Under the pieces are notes generated by a model that was not told the DNA's origin, did no database searches, and saw nothing but the letters and a program-made list of their open reading frames with translations. DNA of 64,000 nt from Pelomonas sp047654805 (lineage in GTDB: Bacteria > Pseudomonadota > Gammaproteobacteria > Burkholderiales > Burkholderiaceae_C), in assembly GCF_047654805.1 (NCBI RefSeq), contig NZ_JASGIV010000001.1, positions 62,001 to 126,000 of the forward strand, read 5' to 3'. Below are positions 40,420 to 48,631 of the stretch, in pieces (positions within the stretch are counted from its first letter, which is position 1; every line of letters starts with the position of its first letter). The position numbers and the translations under genes are program-made.

Positions 40420-40773
40420 TCAGGATGAGCCCGGCGTGGAGGCGTTGGTCGCTGGCTTCCTGGGCTGCGGCCGACCGGCCGCGCTGGGGTAGGCGCGCAT
40501 GACCAGGGCCGGGTCGGCCTTGTCCAGGTAGGCGGCCAGTTGTTCCTCGGTGCAGGGCTTCGCGTCGGGGTAGTACTTGCTGTCGCCGGGGTACTTTTCG
40601 CCGCGGTACTCCGGCGTGTTGCCGGCCGGGTAGTGGGCGCTGAAGCTGGCGTGGCTCTGGGCGCAGGCGGTGCGCAACTCAGTCCGGGCCTTGTCCATCG
40701 GCGTGTCAGGGCTGTCAGCCGCGAAGGCGCTGGCACTGCCCAGGACGAATGCAAGGGTGAATGACTTCAGCAT
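40420..40773 (-). CDS. Small exported protein, paralogue B of a tandem trio
   Basis: A 117-residue protein with a signal peptide (cleavage after SAFAA, residue 19). It shares with its neighbours the order C-A-Q-S-H near 40, YPDAKPCTEEQ near 68-78 and AAYLDKADPALVMRAYP (about 80-96). The tail carries several Pro and Ser. Its length equals that of paralogue A although the two diverge in the centre. The two conserved cysteines could form one disulfide in the periplasm. Function unknown. Confidence 0.65.
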   Translation of the reverse strand: MLKSFTLAFVLGSASAFAADSPDTPMDKARTELRTACAQSHASFSAHYPAGNTPEYRGEKYPGDSKYYPDAKPCTEEQLAAYLDKADPALVMRAYPSAAGRPQPRKPATNASTPGSS

Positions 40774-40825
40774 GGCTGGCCTCCTGCGCAATTGCGCTGA
40801 GTCGAAAGATTAGGCGACCATGCCG

Positions 40826-40854
40826 GAAAAAACAAAGGCGCTCCGAGGAGCGCC
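40826..40854 (-). terminator. Intrinsic terminator after paralogue C
   Basis: On the minus strand GGCGCTCC and GGAGCGCC form an eight-base perfect stem (40837-40844 with 40847-40854) around a two-base loop, followed by TTTGTTTTTT. It lies 28 bases past the stop of paralogue C, so the first gene of the trio is at least partly separated from the next two. Confidence 0.85.
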
Positions 40855-40881
40855 TTGCGTTTGCTAACAGATGGTCCCGTA

Positions 40882-41226
40882 TCAGGAGCCGGCAGCCTCG
40901 GCCTTCTTCTTGCCCTTGACGGTCGGCCGGCCTGCGGCCGTCGGGTATGCCGCCATCACCTTCGCCGGGTCGGCCTTGTCCAGGTAGGCGGCGTACTGTT
41001 GCTCGGTGCAGGCCAGCAGCTTTCCGGGCCGGGCTTCGCCCTTGTACTTGCCGTTGGCGTACACGAACTGGTATTCGTTCGCGGCGACGGGAGTCGAGAT
41101 GCTGCTGGTGTCGCTGTAGCTCTTGGCGCACTCGGCGCGCAACTCGGCTTGCTCGGGCGTGGCGTTGTTGGCGGCCTGGGCTGCGAAAGCGGTGAAGGCT
41201 GCAATTGCGGGGATCAGGAACTTCAT
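40882..41226 (-). CDS. Small exported protein, paralogue C of a tandem trio
   Basis: A 114-residue protein with a signal peptide (cleavage after AAQAA, residue 19). It keeps C-A-K-S-Y near 34, LLACTEQQ near 72-79 and AAYLDKADPAKVMAAYPTAAG (about 80-100), but its middle section (residues 38-65) is unlike those of the other two. The tail is Lys-rich. A strong terminator follows. The conserved end and variable middle suggest a shared anchor or interaction segment with diverged binding parts. Confidence 0.65.
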   Translation of the reverse strand: MKFLIPAIAAFTAFAAQAANNATPEQAELRAECAKSYSDTSSISTPVAANEYQFVYANGKYKGEARPGKLLACTEQQYAAYLDKADPAKVMAAYPTAAGRPTVKGKKKAEAAGS

Positions 41227-41355
41227 GGCGCTGTCTCGTTTGGGGGGTGAGTGATGGGTGCGGAGCTTACGCCGCGACGCCTGGACTGGCACCCCCGAGG
41301 GCGCGGGAGGTCGGGTCGTGACGTAATTCACGAATCGAGCGCGCGGCCGTGAAAT

Positions 41356-41384
41356 ATGCCCGCTTCCTCGCATGGGGCGGGCAT
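41356..41384 (-). terminator. Hairpin after the TPR protein gene
   Basis: ATGCCCGC (41356-41363) pairs with GCGGGCAT (41377-41384); on the minus strand it is followed by ATATTTC. It lies 28 bases past the TPR gene stop. The short U-run makes it a moderate candidate. Confidence 0.45.
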
Positions 41385-41411
41385 CGCCGGCAGCACGCTG
41401 CTTGCGTCAGC

Positions 41412-42185
41412 TCACTCCTCGAGTTCTTCCTTGGCCAACTCGATGTCGAGCAGCTCCATCGCGTCCCGGGCTTCGCAGGCCGCTGCGTCGGCGTACAGCT
41501 TCTCGGCCTCCTTCATGCGCTTGTCGCCTTCCAGCATGACGAGGCCGTTCGCACGCTCGATCATGGCGATGGCGCTGCTCGGGTTGAGTTTCAGGGCCTG
41601 CTCGAACATCTTCAGTCCGGTGGCCGTGTCGGCACCCTGGGTGCGCCCCAGCAGCTTGCCGACCTTGTCGATGACCTCGGCGTGGAAGGCGCCGAGGGCG
41701 ATGTGGGCGTCGGCATGTTTGGGAGCCAGCGTGATGGTGGTCTCCAGTGCGTTCTTGACCTTGGCGCCCAAGCCCTGCGCCAGTGCCTTGGCGACACTGA
41801 TGCCCTGGCCGTAGCGGCCCAGCGCGTAGGCCTGCCAGTACCAGGCATTGGCGTTCTCGGGTTCCTCGGCCTGCTGGCCTTCCGCGCGCTCGGCGATCTC
41901 CAGGAACATCTCCAGCTTCACCTTCTCCTTTTTCTCGAGGTAGTTGGCGTAGATACCCTGGGCCTTGTTGGCCACCGTGAGGCCGGCGCCGCCGGCGGCG
42001 AGGCCTGCGTCATAGGCTGCCTGGAAGTCACCAGCGTGGAAGTGGATCCAGGCCTGCTGGACATCGGCGTCCTTGGGGAAGGGCTCGGCGTCGCCGGCGT
42101 GCAGCCGGGCCCAGTGCTTCTTCAGCGTGGCCGGCGTGTAGACAAAGGCGCTGTTGTCGTAGGGAAAGGCGGTCCACTTGGCCAT
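41412..42185 (-). CDS. Tetratricopeptide-repeat-like protein
   Basis: A 257-residue protein without a signal peptide. Helical pairs across residues 40-240 have the TPR spacing of 34 residues; clear units include DVQQAWIHFHAGDFQAAYDAG, NAWYWQAYALGRYGQG and GLKMFEQALKLNPSSAIAMIERANGL. The C-terminus is strongly acidic. It probably acts as a cytoplasmic scaffold. It lies 13 bases downstream of the TetR-family gene on the same strand, suggesting co-transcription. Confidence 0.75.
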   Translation of the reverse strand: MAKWTAFPYDNSAFVYTPATLKKHWARLHAGDAEPFPKDADVQQAWIHFHAGDFQAAYDAGLAAGGAGLTVANKAQGIYANYLEKKEKVKLEMFLEIAERAEGQQAEEPENANAWYWQAYALGRYGQGISVAKALAQGLGAKVKNALETTITLAPKHADAHIALGAFHAEVIDKVGKLLGRTQGADTATGLKMFEQALKLNPSSAIAMIERANGLVMLEGDKRMKEAEKLYADAAACEARDAMELLDIELAKEELEE

Positions 42186-42198
42186 CGCGATGTCTCCT

Positions 42199-42861
42199 TC
42201 AGGGTTGTGATTGGTATTGACCGGCGAGCTTGAAGAGGTGGTCCTTGGAGGCAGGTTCGAGGTAGGGTAGCAGCAGGCTCAGCGCATGGAAGGCCCCGCG
42301 CATCAAGGCGCTGCCGGCGCGTTCGGGCTCCAGCGCATGGCGCGGGTCGCGCACGTACTCGTAGCTCAGCCAGTAGCTCACCACCACCACCATTGCATTG
42401 GCTGTCGGTGCCGCTTCGCGCAGCTCCATCTTCAGTGCGCCGCCCAGGTGCAGGCCCGACAGCACGTTGCGCATCGCCTGCTCCTTGGCAGCGAGCAGGC
42501 TCTGGAAATGGGTTTCGAGGCGGCGGTTCTTGAACAGCAGGTCGTTCAGGTCGCGATAGAGGAAGCGGTGCCTCCAGATCAGCTCGAAGAGCATATGGAA
42601 GAACAGCCAGGCGTCCTCCACGTTGCGCACGTTGTCTGCCGCGGCCAGCAACTCACCGAGCTCCGCCTCGTAACGGCCAAACAAGGCGTTGACCAACTCG
42701 TCCTTGGCCGGATAGTGGTAATACAGATTGCCCGGACTGATCTTGAGTTCGGCCGAGATCAGCGTCGTCGACACGTTGGGCTCGCCGAAGCGGTTGAAGA
42801 GATCCAGCGTGATCTCCAGGATGCGCTCGGCGGTGCGGCGTGGGCGTTTGGGCGTGGGCAT
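42199..42861 (-). CDS. TetR family transcriptional regulator
   Basis: A 220-residue regulator. The N-terminal DNA-binding domain lies at about residues 7-55 (TAERILEITLDLFNRFGEPNVSTTLISAELKISPGNLYYHYPAKDELVNALF). A helical ligand domain follows and resembles those of regulators of lipid or PHA metabolism (RHRFLYRDLNDLLF). Nearby PHA/wax-ester genes make a lipid-linked role plausible. The gene is divergent from the ABC exporter genes by 172 bases. Confidence 0.9.
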   Translation of the reverse strand: MPTPKRPRRTAERILEITLDLFNRFGEPNVSTTLISAELKISPGNLYYHYPAKDELVNALFGRYEAELGELLAAADNVRNVEDAWLFFHMLFELIWRHRFLYRDLNDLLFKNRRLETHFQSLLAAKEQAMRNVLSGLHLGGALKMELREAAPTANAMVVVVSYWLSYEYVRDPRHALEPERAGSALMRGAFHALSLLLPYLEPASKDHLFKLAGQYQSQP

Positions 42862-43033
42862 CAGGAGCGCGCGGCCGTCCGGAGCGACCGATGCATCTCA
42901 TGGTTCACGCGGTGGCCGCTGCGCGATCCTTGGGGCGGCGGCGAATGCAATGAGCGTAGGGGCGCACAGGTCATCAGGCCATTCTGGCAGTGATCTGCGC
43001 GCAGGAGAGGCCGACTTTTAGAATCGCAAGCTT

Positions 43034-43957
43034 ATGCCGAGTCCGACCTCATCGCCCCCCGCCATCTCGTTCGAGAACGTCAAGAAAACCTACCGGGGAG
43101 GGCAGTTGAAGGCGCTGGACGGCGTGACGTTCGACATTCACCCGGGTGAGTTCTTCGGCCTGCTTGGCCCCAATGGCGCCGGCAAGACGACGCTGATCAG
43201 CGTCCTGGCCGGCCTGGCCAGGGCGACCGAAGGCCGCGTGCGCGTGATGGGCCACGATGTCGTCGACGACTACGCCGCCGCCCGCAAGGCCCTGGGCGTG
43301 GTGCCGCAAGAGCTGGTGTTCGACCCCTTCTTCAGCGTGCGTGAGACGCTGCGTATCCAGAGCGGCTATTTCGGCGTGCATGGCAATGACGACTGGATCG
43401 ACGAGCTGCTCTCCAATCTTGGCCTGGCCGACAAGGCCAATGCCAACATGCGCCAGCTTTCGGGTGGCATGAAGCGTCGCGTGCTGGTGGCCCAGGCCCT
43501 GGTGCATCGCCCCCCCGTGATCGTGCTGGACGAGCCGACGGCCGGTGTGGACGTGGAACTGCGCCAGACGCTGTGGCAATTCATCGCCCGCCTCAACAAG
43601 GAGGGCCACACGGTGCTGTTGACGACGCACTACCTCGAGGAGGCCGAGGCGCTTTGTCAGCGCATCGGCATGCTGAAGCAGGGCCGCATCGTCGCGCTGG
43701 ATCGCACCTCGCAGCTGTTGGCCGGCACGGCGTCGACCATGCTGCGATTCAAGACCGACGCGCAGTTGCCGCCAGACATCGCCGCTCGTGCGCGCGTGAC
43801 GGGTCGCATCGTGCAGGTGACGGCGCATGACGCCGCCGAAGTCGAATCCACGTTGGCGGAGCTGAGGAAGGTTGGCGTGCCCGTTGAAGACTTGGAGATC
43901 GGCCGTGCCGACCTCGAGGATGTGTTCCTGGAGATCATGCATGGAGAGCACGCATGA
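43034..43957 (+). CDS. ABC exporter ATP-binding protein (YadG-like)
   Basis: A 307-residue ATPase. Walker A GPNGAGKTT is at 45-53, the signature LSGGMKRR at 142-149 and Walker B VIVLDEPTAGVD at about 162-173. A C-terminal extension of about 80 residues is typical of YadG/DrrA-type exporters. A TAGAAT about 15 bases before the start could be a -10 element. The permease gene overlaps the stop by four bases. Burkholderiales usually place this pair immediately upstream of bolA and the his genes, as here. Confidence 0.93.
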   Translation: MPSPTSSPPAISFENVKKTYRGGQLKALDGVTFDIHPGEFFGLLGPNGAGKTTLISVLAGLARATEGRVRVMGHDVVDDYAAARKALGVVPQELVFDPFFSVRETLRIQSGYFGVHGNDDWIDELLSNLGLADKANANMRQLSGGMKRRVLVAQALVHRPPVIVLDEPTAGVDVELRQTLWQFIARLNKEGHTVLLTTHYLEEAEALCQRIGMLKQGRIVALDRTSQLLAGTASTMLRFKTDAQLPPDIAARARVTGRIVQVTAHDAAEVESTLAELRKVGVPVEDLEIGRADLEDVFLEIMHGEHA

Positions 43958-44709
43958 ACGGCGCCTCCACCCTGTTCAAGAAGGAAGTGCTGCGCTTCTG
44001 GAAGGTCGCCTTCCAGACCGTCGCGGCGCCGGTGCTGACGGCCGTCATGTACCTGCTGGTCTTCGGCCACACGCTGGAAGACCACGTAAGGGTCTACGAC
44101 ACCGTCGGCTACACGCAGTTCCTTATCCCGGGCCTCGTGATGATGAGCGTGTTGCAGAACGCCTTCGCGAACAGCTCGTCCAGTCTCATCCAGAGCAAGA
44201 TCACCGGCAACCTGGTGTTCCTGCTGCTGACGCCACTGTCGCCGCTGGCCTGGTTCGTCGCCTATGTCGGTGCGGCCATCGTGCGCGGCCTGGCCGTGGG
44301 TACCGGGGTGCTGCTGGTCACCGCCTGGTTTGCGCCGCCGGGGCTCGACAACATTCTTTGGGTGCTGGCCTTCACGGTGTTGGGCGCCGGTCTGATGGGC
44401 ACGCTGGGCCTGATCGCGGGCTTGTGGGCCGAGAAGTTCGATCAGTTGGCGGCCTTCCAGAACTTCATCGTGATGCCCATGACCTTCCTGTCGGGCGTGT
44501 TCTATTCGGTGCACTCGCTGCCCGGCTTCTGGCAGGGCATCAGCCACCTGAACCCGTTCTTCTACATGATTGACGGTTTTCGGCGAGGATTCTTCGGCAT
44601 CAGCGACGTGTCACCGTGGCTGAGCCTAGGCGTCGTGGGATGCAGCTTCGTCGCTACGGCCACCCTGGCGCTGTCGCTGCTGAAGAGCGGCTACAAGATC
44701 CGTTCCTGA
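43954..44709 (+). CDS. ABC exporter permease (YadH-like, ABC2 type)
   Basis: A 251-residue ABC-2 permease with six membrane helices. The central hydrophobic stretch IPGLVMMSVLQNAFANSSSS (about 50-70) and the MTFLSGVFYSVHSLPG segment (about 175-190) are typical of YadH. It overlaps the ATPase stop (ATGA). Substrate unknown. Confidence 0.93.
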   Translation: MNGASTLFKKEVLRFWKVAFQTVAAPVLTAVMYLLVFGHTLEDHVRVYDTVGYTQFLIPGLVMMSVLQNAFANSSSSLIQSKITGNLVFLLLTPLSPLAWFVAYVGAAIVRGLAVGTGVLLVTAWFAPPGLDNILWVLAFTVLGAGLMGTLGLIAGLWAEKFDQLAAFQNFIVMPMTFLSGVFYSVHSLPGFWQGISHLNPFFYMIDGFRRGFFGISDVSPWLSLGVVGCSFVATATLALSLLKSGYKIRS

Positions 44710-44810
44710 GTACTCAGTGAGAAGGAGCGTTGCGCTGCCCTTGGGTGCAACGCAGCTCCTCGCCGAAGGAGGTTTTGCGCAGCGCCGAAGGGCGTCGCGC
44801 CAACCCTCCC

Positions 44811-44816
44811 TAAAAT
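44811..44816 (+). promoter_or_regulatory. Possible -10 element of the bolA-his operon
   Basis: TAAAAT 28 bases upstream of bolA in an otherwise GC-rich leader. No good -35 is seen 17 bases further upstream, so the element is tentative. An imperfect hairpin around 44724-44760 just upstream may end the ABC transcript. Confidence 0.3.
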
Positions 44817-44838
44817 CCCGGGTTTCCACCGAGGACCC

Positions 44839-45081
44839 GTGATGGCCGACCCGACTCCGCAACAAGTGCGCGATTTCATTGCCGCAGGCCTGCCCTGTGC
44901 GCATCTGGAAGTCGAGGGCGACGGCCGCCATTTCTTTGCCACCATCGTGTCGGCGGAGTTCACGGGCCTTACGCGCATCAAGCGCCACCAGCGTGTCTAC
45001 GCGGCGCTGGGAGAGCGCATGCGCGAGGAGATCCACGCGCTGTCGATGAAGACGCTGACGCCTGAGGAGTGGCAGCAATGA
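44839..45081 (+). CDS. BolA family protein
   Basis: An 80-residue protein of the BolA/IbaG fold. VRDFIAAGLPCAHLEVEGDGRHFFATIVSAEF (about 9-40) includes the conserved Cys and His that bind [2Fe-2S] with monothiol glutaredoxins. RIKRHQRVYAALG (about 45-57) is the usual helix-turn. It starts at ATG and overlaps hisG by four bases. In most Burkholderiales murA separates bolA from hisG; here it is absent. Confidence 0.92.
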   Translation: MMADPTPQQVRDFIAAGLPCAHLEVEGDGRHFFATIVSAEFTGLTRIKRHQRVYAALGERMREEIHALSMKTLTPEEWQQ

Positions 45082-45737
45082 GCGGCCTCACTCTCGCGCT
45101 GTCGAAAGGCCGCATCTTTGAGGAGACGCTGCCGCTGCTGCGCGCGGCAGGCATCGAGGTGCTGGAGGACCCGGAGACCTCGCGCAAGCTCATCCTGCCG
45201 ACCAACCGCGATGGCGTGCGCGTGGTGCTGGTGCGCGCCAGCGACGTGCCCACCTACGTGCAGTACGGAGGCGCCGACCTGGGTGTGGCCGGCCGCGACG
45301 TGCTGCATGAGCAGGCGCTGGCGCAGGGGGGCTCGCACGGCCTCTATCAGCCACTGGACCTGAAGATTGCGCGCTGCCGCATGAGCGTGGCCACGCGCGC
45401 CGACTTCGACTATGCCGCGGCCGTGAAACAGGGCTCGCGCATCCGCGTTGCCACCAAGTACACAGAGATCGCCCGCCAGCACTTCGCCGACAAGGGCGTG
45501 CATGTAGACCTTATCAAGCTCTACGGCTCCATGGAACTGGCTCCGCTGACCGGCCTGGCCGAGGCCATCGTGGACCTCGTCTCCACCGGCGGCACGCTGC
45601 GCGCCAACAAGCTCGTGGAAGTGGAGCAGATCATGGACATCTCGTCGCGCCTGGTCGTCAACCAGGCCGCGCTCAAGTTGAAGCGCGACGCCCTCCGTCC
45701 TCTCATCGACGCCTTCTCTGAAGCCGTTTCCGCATGA
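45078..45737 (+). CDS. hisG: ATP phosphoribosyltransferase, short form (HisG)
   Basis: A 219-residue enzyme of the short HisG type, which catalyses the first step of histidine synthesis and needs HisZ as its regulatory partner. Residues LALSKGRIFEETLPLL (about 4-19) and GGADLGVAGRDVL (about 64-76) are typical, and DLVSTGGTLRANKL marks the PRPP site. The HisZ gene is not in this window. The start ATG lies in the bolA stop codon; the stop overlaps hisD. Confidence 0.96.
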   Translation: MSGLTLALSKGRIFEETLPLLRAAGIEVLEDPETSRKLILPTNRDGVRVVLVRASDVPTYVQYGGADLGVAGRDVLHEQALAQGGSHGLYQPLDLKIARCRMSVATRADFDYAAAVKQGSRIRVATKYTEIARQHFADKGVHVDLIKLYGSMELAPLTGLAEAIVDLVSTGGTLRANKLVEVEQIMDISSRLVVNQAALKLKRDALRPLIDAFSEAVSA

Positions 45738-47041
45738 AGCTGATTCGCCAACTCTCGACTGCCGCCGCCGACTTCGATGACGAGTTCGAGCGCCTGCGGC
45801 ATTGGTCGGCGGAGACGGACGCGGCCATCGAGGGTCGCGTGGCGGAGATCCTGGCCGATGTGCAGGCCCGTGGCGACGCCGCCGTGCTGGACTACACAGC
45901 CCGCTTCGACCGCCTGAAGGCGGACAGCGTCGCCGCGCTGGAGATCACGGCCGCCGAGCTCCAGGCCGCACTGGCCGCCATCACGCCGGCTCAGGCAGCG
46001 GCGCTGCAGGCTGCCGCGCAGCGCGTGCGCACCTACCATGAGCGCCAGCTGCAGGCCTGCGGCCTGAGCTGGAGCTATCGCGACGAAGACGGCAACCTGC
46101 TTGGCCAGAAGGTCACGCCGCTGGACCGCGTGGGCCTGTACGTGCCCGGCGGCAAGGCCGCCTATCCCAGTAGCGTGCTGATGAACGCCATCCCGGCCCA
46201 TGTCGCCGGGGTGCAGGAAATCGTCATGGTCGTGCCCACGCCCGACGGTCACCGCAACCCTCTGGTGCTGGCCGCCGCCGCCGTGGCCGGCGTGCACCGC
46301 GTGTTCACCGTGGGCGGCGCGCAGGCCGTAGCCGCGCTGGCCTACGGCACGGCCACCATCCCGCGCGTCGACAAGATCACCGGCCCGGGCAATGCCTATG
46401 TTGCCTCGGCCAAGAAGCACGTCTTCGGGCAGGTGGGCATCGACATGATCGCCGGCCCGAGCGAGATTCTCGTCATCGCCGACGGCACGACACCGCCGGA
46501 CTGGGTGGCCATGGACCTTTTCAGCCAGGCCGAGCACGACGAACTGGCGCAGAGCATCCTTCTCAGCCCCGATGCAGCCTATCTCGACGCCGTGCGCGCC
46601 AGCATGGAGAAGCTGTTGCCCTCGCTGCCGCGCGAGGCCGTCATCCGGGCCTCGTTGGAAGGTCGCGGCGCATTGATACTGACGCGCTCGATGGAAGAGG
46701 CCTGCGAGATCAGCAATCGCATCGCCCCTGAGCACCTGGAGATCAGCGCCGTCCAGCCGCAGCGCTGGGAGCCACTGCTGCGCCATGCCGGCGCCATCTT
46801 CATGGGCGCCTACACCAGCGAGAGCCTGGGCGACTACTGCGCCGGGCCCAACCATGTGTTGCCCACGGCCGGCACCGCGCGCTTCTCATCGCCACTGGGC
46901 GTCTACGATTTCCAGAAGCGCAGCAGCCTTATCGAGGTCAGTGCGCAAGGCGCGCAGGGACTGGGCCGCATCGCGAGCGAGCTGGCGCACGGCGAAGGCC
47001 TGCAGGCCCATGCGCGTGCCGCGGAGTTGCGGCTGCGGTAG
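45734..47041 (+). CDS. hisD: Histidinol dehydrogenase (HisD)
   Basis: A 435-residue zinc enzyme that oxidises L-histidinol to histidine in two steps. GPGNAYVASAKKHVFG is at about 217-232, AGPSEILVIAD follows, and the catalytic region includes HDELAQSIL and EHLEI near 335. The C-terminal Zn ligand is in AGPNHVLPT. Starts with ATG overlapping hisG. The next his gene (hisC) is almost 1.6 kb away because of inserted genes. Confidence 0.97.
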   Translation: MKLIRQLSTAAADFDDEFERLRHWSAETDAAIEGRVAEILADVQARGDAAVLDYTARFDRLKADSVAALEITAAELQAALAAITPAQAAALQAAAQRVRTYHERQLQACGLSWSYRDEDGNLLGQKVTPLDRVGLYVPGGKAAYPSSVLMNAIPAHVAGVQEIVMVVPTPDGHRNPLVLAAAAVAGVHRVFTVGGAQAVAALAYGTATIPRVDKITGPGNAYVASAKKHVFGQVGIDMIAGPSEILVIADGTTPPDWVAMDLFSQAEHDELAQSILLSPDAAYLDAVRASMEKLLPSLPREAVIRASLEGRGALILTRSMEEACEISNRIAPEHLEISAVQPQRWEPLLRHAGAIFMGAYTSESLGDYCAGPNHVLPTAGTARFSSPLGVYDFQKRSSLIEVSAQGAQGLGRIASELAHGEGLQAHARAAELRLR

Positions 47042-47080
47042 GCGCGTGAGCCGCGCCGCTGCTTCGGCTACGCTGGCGCC

Positions 47081-47929
47081 ATGCCGCTGCGTCGTCGTGA
47101 ACTGCTCCTCTGCACGGCCGCGGTCCCGCTGACCGCCCATGCGGATCCGCGCCGCTTGCGCATTCCGCAGGTATCGGCCAAGGCCGCGCTGACGCGCAGC
47201 TATGCGGCCGTGTTGCTGGAGCAGGCGCTGGCGGCGGCTGGAATGCCGGTCACGCTGGAGCCCACTGCCGAGCTGATCCCGCAGAATCGCGCGTTGCAGG
47301 AGCTGGGCCAGCGCGCACGGCTGGACGTGCTCTGGACCATGACCTCGATCGAGCGCGAGCAGCAGGCGCTGCCCGTCCGGGTGCCCATCTTCAAGGGCTT
47401 GTACGGCTGGCGGTTGCTTCTGGCCTTGCCCGAGGTCGCAGCGCGCATGCGCGGGGTGCGGACCCTCGACGAGTTGCGCACGTTCTCTCTGGTTCAGGGA
47501 CTGGAGTGGCCCGATACCGGCATCCTGCAGGGCAACGGCCTGAACGTGGTGGTGTCGCCTGGCTACGAGGCGATGTTCCGGCAACTGCGCCTGGGACGGG
47601 TCGACGCCTTTCCGCGCTCCGTGGAGGAAGTCTGGTGGGAGCTGGATCGCTACGGCCAGGGACTGGCCGTCGTGCCCGATATCTGCCTGCACTATCCGGC
47701 CCCTGTCTACTACTTCGTCGCGCCCGACGAGGTCGAGTTGGCGGCCGCCATCGAACTGGGCCTGCGGCGCCTGCTTTCCAGCGGCGCCTTCGAGCGCCTC
47801 TTTGCACAGCACCACGCCCAGGACCTGGCCCGCTCCCGGCTTGGCAGCCGCCGCATCATCAGATTGCACAACCCGCTGCTGCCGCCGCTGACGCCTTTGG
47901 ACAAGTCTGAACTCTGGTACCGGCCCTGA
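47081..47929 (+). CDS. Periplasmic substrate-binding-like protein inserted in the his cluster
   Basis: A 282-residue protein. An N-terminal signal (residues 1-21, ending TAHA) is followed by a type-2 periplasmic-binding fold: LLEQALAAAGMPVTLEPTAELIPQNRALQELGQ near 44-76, LYGWRLLLALPEV, and VPDICLHYPAPVYYFV near 202. It resembles transporter-substrate-binding domain proteins that lack permease partners. The start has no strong ribosome binding site. It stands between hisD and the toxin-antitoxin pair, in the his direction, but no known histidine step needs it. Confidence 0.75.
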   Translation: MPLRRRELLLCTAAVPLTAHADPRRLRIPQVSAKAALTRSYAAVLLEQALAAAGMPVTLEPTAELIPQNRALQELGQRARLDVLWTMTSIEREQQALPVRVPIFKGLYGWRLLLALPEVAARMRGVRTLDELRTFSLVQGLEWPDTGILQGNGLNVVVSPGYEAMFRQLRLGRVDAFPRSVEEVWWELDRYGQGLAVVPDICLHYPAPVYYFVAPDEVELAAAIELGLRRLLSSGAFERLFAQHHAQDLARSRLGSRRIIRLHNPLLPPLTPLDKSELWYRP

Positions 47930-47941
47930 GGGTTGTTGCGA

Positions 47942-47970
47942 CACGAAGTTCGTGTTTCACGAACTTCGTG
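47942..47970. promoter_or_regulatory. Paired palindromes upstream of the antitoxin gene
   Basis: CACGAAGTTCGTG (47942-47954) and its exact complement CACGAACTTCGTG (47958-47970) are separated by three bases, so the two sites form one long dyad. It ends 14 bases before the antitoxin ATG and is the expected autoregulatory operator of the RHH/PIN pair. Confidence 0.75.
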
Positions 47971-47984
47971 TTACTCTGCCGGGC

Positions 47985-48203
47985 ATGAAGAACGTCACCG
48001 TGTCCATGGATGACGCCGTGGCCGAATGGGCCCGGCTGGAGGCCGCGCGACGCAACACCAGCGTCTCACGCTTGCTTGGCGAGTTGCTGGCCGAGAAGAT
48101 GCAGCACGACGACGCCTACGAGCGCGCATTGCAGGACTGGCTGCATCGTGAGCGCTCCTGGTCGTCTGACGGCCAGCCCTATCCAGGTCGGGGTGCGCTG
48201 TGA
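47985..48203 (+). CDS. Ribbon-helix-helix (CopG-like) antitoxin
   Basis: A 72-residue protein. KNVTVSMDDAVAEWARLEAARRNTSVSRLLGELLAEKM (residues 2-39) has the RHH beta-strand and two helices, and the C-terminal part binds the toxin. The GTG of the downstream PIN toxin lies in its stop codon (GTGA). A palindromic operator lies just upstream, so the antitoxin probably represses its own promoter. Confidence 0.88.
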   Translation: MKNVTVSMDDAVAEWARLEAARRNTSVSRLLGELLAEKMQHDDAYERALQDWLHRERSWSSDGQPYPGRGAL

Positions 48204-48631
48204 GCGCCGCCCCAGTCTTTGTCGACACCTCGGTGCTGCTGTTCAGCGAGGACGGTGCCCGACCGCCCGAGCGCGAACGGGTGCTGGCCTGGCTGCGCGA
48301 GCTGTGGGCTGCGCGCACTGGTCGCGTCTCCGTCCAGGTGCTGAACGACTTCTACCTGCTCGCTACGCAGCGGGTAAGCCCGCCCATGCCGCAGGGCGAC
48401 GTGCGCGCCGAGGTACGTCGCTACCAGCACTGGCGTCCCTGGGCTGCTGACCAGGCCACCGTCGAATCCGCGTGGTCGCTGGAAAGCCGCTTCGGCCTCC
48501 CGTTCGCCGATGCCCTCGTTGTTGCAAGCGCCAAGGCGCAGGGCTGTGCCCGCCTGCTCAGCCTGGCCCTGCCTCATGACGCCGTCTACGACAGCGTGCA
48601 GGTGATCAACCCCCTCGTCATCGCGCCATGA
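48200..48631 (+). CDS. PIN domain toxin (VapC-like RNase)
   Basis: A 143-residue PIN domain protein. FVDTSVLLF (residues 6-14) carries the first catalytic Asp, VQVLNDFYLLATQ the conserved Asn/Asp region and FADALVVASA (about 102-111) the C-terminal acidic cluster. Together with the upstream RHH gene it forms a complete toxin-antitoxin module of the VapBC class. The toxin stop overlaps the hisC start by four bases, so a stress module is fused into the his operon. Confidence 0.9.
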   Translation: MSAAPVFVDTSVLLFSEDGARPPERERVLAWLRELWAARTGRVSVQVLNDFYLLATQRVSPPMPQGDVRAEVRRYQHWRPWAADQATVESAWSLESRFGLPFADALVVASAKAQGCARLLSLALPHDAVYDSVQVINPLVIAP

